A program made the position numbers and the translations under genes. Source: Coriolopsis trogii (Eukaryota; Basidiomycota; Agaricomycetes; Polyporales; Polyporaceae). From it: a DNA stretch of 64,000 nucleotides. Under the pieces are notes generated by a model. That model had not been told where the DNA came from and did not search any database. It saw only the letters and a program-made list of their open reading frames with translations. The DNA is taken from assembly GCA_020543525.1 (NCBI GenBank), contig JAHYIO010000042.1, forward strand, positions 186,001 to 250,000, read 5' to 3'. Position 1 is the stretch's first letter. Every line of letters starts with the position of its first letter. Shown piece after piece: positions 56,456 through 64,000 of this stretch.

Positions 56456-57883
56456 CTAGATGATCAAGATCCTGAGAGGATTCCTTTCCCGGCCGTGCAG
56501 CGTTGGAAGCTGCCGACGGATGGTGGTGATGATCTCTTCTTCTTCTGCACTCTTTCCTTCGCCTTGTATGAGTAACCATGCACGAAGTCCAAAGGTCGAA
56601 AGCCTCTCAAAGCACGTGCGCTCCAACACGGTATCAAGCATATCGAGTTTTTCGAGATGTTTGACGAAGGCAGCTGCGGTCGCTACATCGTCCAGGCTTG
56701 GGAGGAGATGAAGCTCGAGAATGTCGAGCATAGACACAACTCCCTCGAGCACGTGGACGATCTTCGTCCAGTAGCTGCCATCCTTGTTGTGAGCGCACGT
56801 AATTGTGAGTTTCTTCAGGTTCTTGAAAGACGCGAGGGCGTAGGCCGCTGATACTAGACACCAGTAGATGAGTGACGTCCATAAGCAAAGTGAACGAAGC
56901 CAGTGCCCACCTTCGACGTCACCAGACAGCTCGAGATGAGTCATAGTCTCGAAAGGTGCCAGAATCTGGGCGTAATGAGTCCGCATTGGAACTCCCCAAG
57001 GAGTCAGTGATTGGACATTGACGGCGGGTGAGGTCGCATCGTCGTAACTTTGCCCAAGGGAACGGAGAATATTGAAGGACGAGAACACGTCGTGGTAGCG
57101 TTGCTCAAGGGAGTGGAGAGAGGTCGTCGTCGAGGTTTGGGCGAGCCATGAGAGAAATTGACCCAGCATTGAGTCGGCGTCGGCTTCGTCAGCCAGATCG
57201 ATTCTGAGACTCTCGAGCCTCAAACGACCGTGTGGATATCTTCTGGTCAGGTCCTGCAACAATGTGTTGGGAGGACCTCTTGGCCACGAAACGTGAATGA
57301 GCTCCAGACGTTTCAAGCGATGAACAGAGACAAGGATGCGGCGTAGAATATGGAATGACGGTAAACGGCAGTAATGGAAGAGGATCTCTGTGAGGGAAGG
57401 GAATTGCGACAGTGCCAGATATGAGCGCGGATGGGGAGGGAGCACGTCCCATTTTGCAGAGCCCAAGGATAGGTATTGCAGGTTAGGGAGGCGACCTGCA
57501 AGCTCGAAGAGGGGGTTTTGCAGCCAAATTGGGGGGAGAGATACTTCCGACACTTCTGTGACACGTTCAGGTTCAGATTTCGGTTCAACCCAAGCGAAAC
57601 CCTCCATCGACCCGGACAGCGATGCCGCCATATCCGTGTTACGAACGACATGTTGCAGGAAGGACAGGGCTTGGCGGGTGCCTTCGAGCCTAACACTTCT
57701 GAGGAGGGTGCGTCGACTGGTGGGAAGCCAATCACGACAGACAAGTGCGCAGGCACACAGCGTCGGACGATCCTCGACCTTGACTATGATCGTATCGGTG
57801 AGCTCTCCAGGAATGTAGGGTGTGGTTCGAGCTTCCGCCGACATCACTATCGCATGTGCGCCGCACGTCAATGAGACTTCCAC
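56456..57883 (-). CDS. F-box/LRR-like protein 1
   Basis: One long open frame of 475 codons from 57883, but comparison with F-box gene 2 indicates a 57-nt intron at 56854-56910 (GTGGGC..TCTAG) that is a multiple of three and lacks stops, so the true protein is probably 456 residues. The N-terminal F-box reads YIPGELTDTIIVKVEDRPTL then CALVCRDWLPTSRR, followed by leucine-rich segments (NLQYLSLGSAKW, FPSLTEILFHYCRLPSF, LKRLELIHVSWPRGP, MTHLELSGDVEGG, LKKLTITCAHN). Such agaricomycete F-box proteins recruit targets to SCF ubiquitin ligases and are greatly expanded; the target is unknown. Gene 2 at 59282-60665 is a tandem duplicate in the same direction. Confidence 0.82.
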   Translation of the reverse strand: MEVSLTCGAHAIVMSAEARTTPYIPGELTDTIIVKVEDRPTLCACALVCRDWLPTSRRTLLRSVRLEGTRQALSFLQHVVRNTDMAASLSGSMEGFAWVEPKSEPERVTEVSEVSLPPIWLQNPLFELAGRLPNLQYLSLGSAKWDVLPPHPRSYLALSQFPSLTEILFHYCRLPSFHILRRILVSVHRLKRLELIHVSWPRGPPNTLLQDLTRRYPHGRLRLESLRIDLADEADADSMLGQFLSWLAQTSTTTSLHSLEQRYHDVFSSFNILRSLGQSYDDATSPAVNVQSLTPWGVPMRTHYAQILAPFETMTHLELSGDVEGGHWLRSLCLWTSLIYWCLVSAAYALASFKNLKKLTITCAHNKDGSYWTKIVHVLEGVVSMLDILELHLLPSLDDVATAAAFVKHLEKLDMLDTVLERTCFERLSTFGLRAWLLIQGEGKSAEEEEIITTIRRQLPTLHGRERNPLRILII

Positions 57884-58397
57884 GACCTGTATTCATGACA
57901 ATACTCACAAGACGACCGAGGAGGGGATGCACCGTTAACACAGTCTGGTCAACCTCTGGTGGGATCTTGCTGATGATTTGGAGATGGCTGGGTAGGGGAG
58001 AGCGCGGTCGGTGCCTATTTGTGTTGGTTGGGAGGGGGAGGAGAAGCGCAAGAGCACTGGCCGCCTGGTTCCATTGAGTCTGGGTCATCCTCAGCTGAGG
58101 AATCAGAGATGCTTCTAAACGTGTCCTCTGGAAGGATGTCATACATGCATCATGTCAAGGAAGACAAGCACAGCCTACGACACAGCTGACCTTCATAGAG
58201 AAACACCGCGTTGGCAGCTTATGGGGTACATTCACCACGTCCACCTCGAAGTCCTAGTCGGACCTCCTCGTTTCTGATTACTTCGACGTGTACCGCAACC
58301 GAAATGATACGACCAGAGTCCGAAGAGAGCGTGGCGTACATGTAGATGCTCGACAAGGTTCGACTTGTCGTCCCCAGGAGGTTCCTATGATCACTGC
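57884..58397. other. Duplicated upstream region of F-box gene 1
   Basis: About 500 bases that align patchily to 60666-61212 upstream of F-box gene 2 (for example the shared ACACAGCTGACCT near 58180 and 60980, and GTCCCCAGGA near 58370 and 61175). The tandem duplication therefore included promoter sequence. Confidence 0.6.
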
Positions 58398-58740
58398 AAT
58401 TTCCATGCACAGATTACGCCTCCATCCAGGACAACGCAAACTTATTCATTGCTCGCTTTCGCGCCTTGTCATCGTGTTGGTTCTGATCCTGTTGCGTGCA
58501 AAATGCAGAGCGGGCGATCGCTGACGGCAGTCGAGTACTGGACTGCTCCCCAGTAAACCCTTCCGACCTGCTCGGGGTGCAGACTAGATCAATGTCGTTG
58601 CCGTCGTAAGCTTACTGTTGCGGTGTTGGTCATTCTCGTGTCCATCGCGCTTCGAAGTGAAGAGCGTGAGGTGAACGCGAGGACGGTGGCAAAGAGAGAG
58701 TAGGGAATGGCGCGCGTCGCCGCACACATCTGGATTCTGC
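58398..58740 (-). pseudogene. Relic of the membrane-protein gene next to F-box gene 1
   Basis: On the minus strand 58420-58500 codes KARKRAMNKFALSWM preceded by QDQNQHDD, clearly homologous to KARRRAMNELVSSWM of the gene at 61195-61963 (its exon at 61850-61960). Directly next to it, 58398-58418 matches the very 3' end of that gene (TGCACAGAT and flanks at 61218-61228), and a fragment near 58555-58585 matches its 61430 region. The order is scrambled and most of the gene is missing, so this is a deletion-rearranged remnant of the tandem duplicate. Confidence 0.65.
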
Positions 58741-59281
58741 GGGCGCTCATTCATCTGTTCCAGCGCACCGTCGACTCATGCGATGGCTGTTGACCGCAAC
58801 TTTGACCACGACTTAGTGCCCGCCTACGACATTGGCCTTGGACTGTATAAATACTTTCGCGTGATCCGGAATCGCGCTTTATATGGACAAGGCGACTGGT
58901 TGTGCCGGTTAAATACAGGAGTAAGAATCTTAAGGGTCCTATGTCCATTGCCTCGGACGTCCTGCAGCTGTCGAGAATGTAGCGATGATTTGAACAGCGA
59001 CCGCCATCAAATGTCCGCGTATCACGTCTACATAAATGTGCACAATCATCCGGATATCGGCTGCATTGCGTGGATCCTAAGGGAGTCGTATTACAGCTAG
59101 CTGGTATGGGAATGCGCTCGCAAGGGTCGCCTCAGTTCACTACATCTGCGTATTGACTAGTACAGCGAACCAATACATCGCGTCACTGAGCTCCCAAGTG
59201 TCTGTGGGCTATAAGCTACGGGGCTGTCAGTGAATGAAAGCAGGGAGTCCATCCGACCTGCTCACTGTGCACGCGGTAGCG
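58741..59281. other. Spacer between the tandem units
   Basis: No gene supported. A TATAAATAC box at 58846-58854 has no gene start downstream that I can recognise. Confidence 0.4.
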
Positions 59282-60665
59282 CTAGAACTTGAACCTCGGA
59301 GGGACAATCGAGACTTTCAGAGGATCGTTTTTCCGCGCATGCAGCTTTGGGAGCTTCTGGTGAACGGTGGCGGTGACGTCGTCCTCGTCATATACTTGGT
59401 CTGGGACTGGGCTATAGTATGTGTGTAGGTAGAATCCGAGACGCGCAAGCCTCTCGTAGCATGCGCGCTCGAACACCGGGTCAAGCATAGCGAGTCCGTC
59501 GATCCATTCGGCCCACACATCTTGGGAGGGTGTCCCGCACCCTACTGGATGCACATGAAGGTCGAGACTCTGGAGCATGGACACAACACCCTCGAGCACG
59601 TCGACCATTGTCGCCCAATAATCGCTGCCGCGCAACTTGGCATCGCAGCAGATCTCGAGCGCTTCTAGGTTCTGGAAAGACGCGAGAGCATAGCCTGCTG
59701 ATGCTAATATGCCAACCGTTGATCAATCAGTGACGTCCACAATCCTGGCTGCATGACGGCGTCCCACCTTCGAGGTCGCCAGACAGCTTGACTCGAGTTA
59801 CATGCTCGAAAGGTCTCACGACCTGCGCGGCACAATGAGTCCTCGTGGACTCCCCCCAAGGTGTGAGCGATAGAATATTGATGGGCGGGACCGGCGCCAG
59901 GGTGCTGAGACCATGCTTGTGGTCAAGTTGGCTGAGAGTAGTCGTGGCCGAGGTTTGCACGAGCCACGACAGGAACTGGCTTAGCATGTAACCGTCACAG
60001 TTCTCGACCGTTGTCAGACGTCGGAGCTGCAAGCGGTCCCGTGGGTATCTTCTGTTGAGTTCCTGAGACCATGTGTCGGGAGGACCTCTTGACCACGAAA
60101 CTCCGTACAGAGCGAGATCTTCCAAGGAAGGTATAGAGACGAGGATCCGTCGTAGAACATGGAACGATGATAGACTGCAACTGCGGAATGTGACCTTCGT
60201 AAGGGAAGGGAACTGCGACAGTGCCAGATATGTGCGTGGATGGGGAGGCTGCAGATTCCATGTCACACACAGCTCGAGATTTTGCAAGTTATGGAGGCGA
60301 CCCGCAAGCTCGAAGAGGGGGTTTTGCAGCCATATTGGCGGGACAGATGAGCGCAGTTCTGGGACAGGATCTGCCACGAACCAACAGAGTGTCTCCATTG
60401 AGGGCAGCCACATTGCCATATCCGTGTCACGAACGACGTGTCGCAGGAAGGATAGCGCTGTAGAGTAGTCCGTTAGGACGACACGCCGGAGGAGCGTGCG
60501 TCGACTGGTAGGAAGCCAATCGCGACAGACGAGTGCACAGGCGCACAGTGTCGGTCTACAATTGACGTTCTCTATGATTGCATCAGTGAGTTCCCCAGGA
60601 ATATAAAGCAGGGTTTGAGTCTCCGATGGCATTGTCATGGCTGTCGTCTGTGTGCCGCATACCAA
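59282..60665 (-). CDS. F-box/LRR-like protein 2
   Basis: Two exons, 60665-59768 and 59703-59282, with a 64-nt intron, join to 439 residues. F-box YIPGELTDAIIENVNCRPTL and CALVCRDWLPTSRR, then the same chain of leucine-rich segments as gene 1 (LQNPLFELAGRLHNLQNLEL, FPSLTKVTFRSCSLSSFHVL, DLALYGVSWSRGPP, VTRVKLSGDLEGG) and after the splice ASAGYALASFQNLEALEICC. The C-terminus runs to KVSIVPPRFKF. The intron cannot be read through (in-frame stops), unlike its counterpart in gene 1. Intact. Part of the tandem pair; probably an SCF substrate adaptor. Confidence 0.82.
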
Positions 60666-61194
60666 TGAGACATCCGCAACTCAAATGCATGACGATACTC
60701 ACGGGACGACCCAAGGTGGGAATGCAACCGTGCTGAGAGGCAGTCTGGCAAGAACCTGATGAAGTTTGGGCGACGGTATGACGAAGGACAAGCGGAGGGG
60801 TTGAGGATGATCGAGAGGAGTTAGATAGGATGGGAAGGGAGGGGGACGAGTGCAAGAAGAGTGCTAGGCGCACACTGGCAGTCCCCTCGAGTCCGAGTTC
60901 GTATCAGCTGGGGCGCCAGAACCAGTTCGAAAAAAGCGTTCGTGTCATACAACCATCCTGTCAGAGAAGACGAGCATGGCATCGGACACAGCTGACCTCC
61001 ACAGAGGAACACCGTGTCGGAAGGTTCTGGGGGTACGCTCCCCACCTCTACCTTGAGGAGGCTATGCTGACCTCTTCGTCCCCCATTGTTTCGACATGCA
61101 CCGCAATGGTGCGATGAATGTAGTCCGTATTTGGAGGCAGCATGGCATACATGAAGGATCAAGGTTTTACTCGTCATCCCCAGGATTCCATATC
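60666..61194. promoter_or_regulatory. Upstream region of F-box gene 2
   Basis: Between the F-box start and the stop codon of the membrane-protein gene, both on the minus strand. Related to 57884-58397. No other gene seen. Confidence 0.5.
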
Positions 61195-62252
61195 CTAGGA
61201 CGCCTTCGTATTCCTATGCACAGATGACGCCGGCCAGAATACCGCCCCAATCCCGGAGACAATGCACGCCCCCATACACACAGACGCGAAGACGCCAGCA
61301 CTCAGAGCCAGCCGAGACCACACGAAGCACAGCACCCCCGTCAAAGCGAGGACGAACCCAATCGCAGAGAGCCACATGCAGAGCGAATGGCAGTGGTCAA
61401 GTAGGTGCGTAGGCGGTCGTCCGCGGCGGAACGGCCCGACCTGCTCGAGGTGCGGGTTTGTAGACCACACCGAGGAGCTCGAGAGCGTCTCCGCGCCGTT
61501 GCCGCTGCCGTTGCGTTTTTTCATCCCGACCTCGATCTTGTGCTCCTCGCGCTTTGCGACGGAGAGCTTGTAGCGGATGAGGAAGAAGGCGGCGAAGAAG
61601 GAGAGGATGGCGGCGAAGACGTGCACGACGAGCGCCCCTGCGAGCGCGGCGTTGGCAGCTTGGTCGACGGGAGAGTCGCTGTCCCTGCTGTCGGGCGTGG
61701 TGACGCCTATGAGTTGCGCCTCCATGGCGGCAAAAAACGTCGTCTATATAGTGTGCGTGGTAAACATCCTGCTCGCGCGCAGATTCAGGGTTCCAAGGGG
61801 ACGTCGGAATGGGTGATTGGGAGGGTTGAAGGACCATGCGGCTACTCACGATGACGCTGATCAACTGCAGACGGTCCATCCAGGAAGACACCAGCTCGTT
61901 CATCGCTCGCCTCCGCGCCTTCTCATCATACTGGTCCTGGTCCTCTTGCGTCCCTGCAAGCACGACGCTCCCGTCAGGCTGTAAGATCGCAGTATGCTAG
62001 TACTCGGCACGTACATTTGCGCTGCTGCAGGTCATCGTTGCCTCCAGTCATATATGCGACGTACGGGCTCGGGGTTGGCGGTAAGCCAACACCATAGCCC
62101 GTATCACCAGTACCCAACCGTGTGGGCCTGCGACTCGCAGAGCCAGGCAGACGACCATGAAGCAATTGCGATGCCGTTGAGGGAGAATGGGGTAGAGAGT
62201 GGGGTTCCTCGGTGAAGTCCAAGGTATCATGCAAGATTGTAGGACGTGACAC
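61195..62252 (-). CDS. Multi-pass membrane protein, distant relative of block A/B protein
   Basis: Core exons are about 61970-61850 (EKARRRAMNELVSSWMDRLQ) and 61741-61195, spliced as LISVI-TTFFAAMEAQLIGV, exactly where copies A and B splice SVV-TTFFLSVDSML. Membrane hairpin 1 is AALAGALVVHVFAAILSFFA-AFFLIRYKL, the loop is charged with a Ser run, hairpin 2 is LSAIGFVLALTGVLCFVW and ASVCMGACIVSGIGAVF, aligning with the C-terminal hairpin of copies A and B. A first exon starting MSRPTILHDTLDFTEE at 62252 is likely but its junction to the core does not keep frame in my reading, so the N-terminus is uncertain. Function unknown. Confidence 0.65.
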
Positions 62253-62873
62253 TGCACGCGATAGAGGAAGGGTCGTTATACGTCGGCACCGGAACGGCAG
62301 TAAGCATCGAATACACGCTTTCGTGACTGCTCAAACTCACCTGGATGGAACCTCTGCGGCCTGATGGTCTGCATGTCTGGGACCTCCCTCGGACTGATCA
62401 ACTGTTAAGGTGGTACTGAAGGGGTCGCGTAGCGTCGCGGACTACCCCAACGGTCTGCTGATGCATTTATGGGCACAGCCCGATGAGAATGAGAGCCCAT
62501 CGATATCAAGAGAAGCCATGGTTGTGCAAGCACAGTGAGAACCACTGCGAGGCCATCTGCCGCTCATGGCCTGCTCCTTTGTCTGGGCGCTTAAGAGTGC
62601 CAGTGAATCGAAGTCCCAGATGTACGAAGGACAATCCAATGTCCGTCTGTGTCTCTAGTACGCATGAGTTCTCACAGCTCGGATCAAATGTGTGTATGTA
62701 TATCATTATGTCGCACACACCACAGAATCAGTCATAAGTTATAGTACATGCCAGAGGATCCGATGAGCGACACAAGCACAGGTTGTGGCGGCGAGCGGCA
62801 TCGGGGGGTGGGTGAGTTATGTGATGCAAGACAAGACAAGGAAACGGTCAAAATATGACATGCAAGAGAGACT
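62253..62873. other. Intergenic region
   Basis: Promoter side of the membrane-protein gene and 3' side of the FMN dehydrogenase. No gene supported. Confidence 0.4.
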
Positions 62874-64000
62874 CTACAACTTGGACGCCTTGAACTTTGC
62901 CAATTCGAGGGGTTGGTCTGCAAGTATTCGTTCAGCTCCCCTCTGAACGTCACTAGAGAAAAACACCCGGAAGACTCACAGGTGTTGTTGAACAGGGTAT
63001 CCTGAGGCGTCAGGACGAAATGAGACGACAACGTGGTCGCGTCCACCATCTCCGGCACGATCTCGTCGATCGTCCGCGCTCCAAGCAGCCGCATGTTCAT
63101 CTCGAACTCGTCCTGTCCCCAACACGCACGTCAGCTCTGCGCATACAGCCCCCACAACGGCCAGACACAATATAAGAAGGCGCGTCGCACTCACCCTGAA
63201 GATCTGGATAGCTTTCTCAACTCCCTCCTGCCCATACGCGCAGAACGCGTACAAGAACGGCCGGCCAACGCCGACAGCCTTCGCGCCCAACGCGATCGCC
63301 TTGAGCACGTCGCTCGCGCGGCGCACCCCTCCGTCGACGTAGATCTCGAACTTCGGGTCCGGGAAGTAGCCCCGCAGGCGGAGCGCTCTGACGACCTCGA
63401 CGAGGACCTCGATGCCCGAGCGGGCCGTGTCGAGCTGTCGGCCGCCGTGGTTGGAGAGGACGATGCCTTGCACGCCTGCCTCGTACGCGAGCACGGCGTC
63501 CTCGGCGCACCCGATACCCTTGATGATGATCGGCACTGAATGCAGACGTCAGTGCGGGTGAGCAGTATCAGATGCAGAGAATGACGTACTCTTCGTGATG
63601 CTCTTGAACCACGGGATATCCCTCCACGAGAGGCTCGGGTCGATGAACGACTGTCAATGGTACCGTCAGCGACATTCCAAGCCCGGAGGACCTAGGACGG
63701 CTTACACTAATGGCACGCGCCACACCCTGGTCCTTCTTGACGTCCTGGCCCTTCTGCACTTCCGCGCCAGCATCGTCGTCGACATGCTTCATCCGCATGT
63801 CCTTCTCCCGCCGCCCAAGTTGGGGCGCGTCGACGGTGATGAAGAGGCCCTTGACGCCGCGCTTCTCCGCATGCTGCACGTACTTGCGCGTGATCTCGCG
63901 GTCGCGGTTGACGTATCTGTGCGCCGGAACGGCGGACATTCGTCAACGTCCGTGAGTATTGCGAGGGGTTAGGGGAACGTGAGCCATGGACTCACAGTTG
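62874..64000 (-). CDS. FMN-dependent 2-hydroxy-acid dehydrogenase, partial, C-terminal SKL
   Basis: The 3' part of a gene that begins beyond the window. Exons on the minus strand: 64000-63996, then from 63916 (YVNRDREITRKYVQHAEKRG, FITVDAPQLGRREKDMR), a short exon with SFIDPSLSWRDIPW, a long exon (PIIIKGIGCAEDAVLAYEAG, GIVLSNHGGRQLDTARSG, IYVDGGVRRASDVLKAIALG, GRPFLYAFCAYG) to 63190, 63112-62980 (DEFEMNMRLLGARTIDEI) and the last 62917-62874. The SNHGGRQLD with catalytic His and substrate Arg and the FMN-phosphate-binding YVDGGVRR are those of the glycolate oxidase / L-lactate dehydrogenase (cytochrome b2) family. The final exon splices in frame to KFKASKL, a consensus peroxisomal targeting signal. 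This suggests a peroxisomal hydroxy-acid oxidase rather than mitochondrial cytochrome b2; whether a b5 domain exists lies outside the window. Confidence 0.88.

Noticed and set aside
59727..59767. Apparent frameshift and stop in F-box gene 2
   Set aside because: Explained by a 64-nt intron with GT..AG ends that restores the frame and aligns to a matching stretch in gene 1; not a pseudogene.
1..64000. CRISPR arrays, prophage or bacterial operons
   Set aside because: None seen; the sequence is eukaryotic with spliceosomal introns throughout.

Overview
The window is nuclear DNA of a filamentous basidiomycete, most likely an agaricomycete wood- or litter-decay fungus. Reasons: many 45-60 nt GT..AG introns, single-gene transcription units on both strands, a fungal gene repertoire (CSC1/RSN1 channel, OPT peptide transporter, HAM1-like protein, BSC6-like MFS carrier, GT8 transferase, F-box families) and a Ty1/copia retrotransposon. 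There are no bacterial operons and no CRISPR. All exon joins were read by eye from splice signals and reading frames; no database search was possible.

Layout. 1.3-3.9 kb: HAM1-like lipid-binding-fold protein (+). 4.2-7.8 kb: a small membrane protein and a BSC6-like MFS carrier (both -), forming copy A of a duplicated block. 8.5-12.3 kb: two eIF4G-related genes (-), one with MIF4G plus two MA3 domains and one with MA3 only. 13.1-13.8 kb: IMPACT/YIH1-type protein (-). 14.5-18.7 kb: 15-exon CSC1-like channel (+). 19.1-20.4 kb: GT8 glycosyltransferase (-). 22.9-26.4 kb: oligopeptide transporter (-). 27.15 kb: intron-containing tRNA-Ala(AGC). 27.9-29.2, 38.1-39.3 and 52.5-53.7 kb: three paralogues of an unnamed multi-pass membrane family (-). 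30.6-33.1 kb: DUF3445 haem-dependent oxidative N-demethylase-like gene (+) with one 899-nt intron. 33.3-34.0 kb: small unknown gene (-). 34.8-35.5 kb: intronless tandem EthD-like protein (+). 36.2-37.5 kb: a second MIF4G-MA3 mini-eIF4G (+). 41.5-45.0 kb: copy B of the MFS plus membrane-protein block (+), in inverted orientation to copy A. 45.2-51.7 kb: complete Ty1/copia element with nearly identical LTRs and a 5-bp target duplication. 56.5-61.9 kb: tandem duplication of an F-box gene and a distant homologue of the block A/B membrane protein, one duplicate of which has decayed to a relic. 62.9-64.0 kb: FMN-dependent 2-hydroxy-acid dehydrogenase ending in a peroxisomal SKL tail, cut by the window edge.

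Overall the left-central part (13-27 kb) is single-copy housekeeping or transport sequence, and the rest is an accessory zone of duplicated, lineage-specific families. The most striking pattern is that both copies of the MFS/membrane-protein block lie downstream of a shortened eIF4G-like gene in the same relative order and direction, although the two eIF4G-like genes are far more divergent than the blocks. The shortened eIF4G proteins keep the eIF4A/eIF3-binding type of domains, but I see no eIF4E-binding motif in them. With the IMPACT-like gene nearby they make a small cluster of translation-control-type genes; whether they act together is inference.
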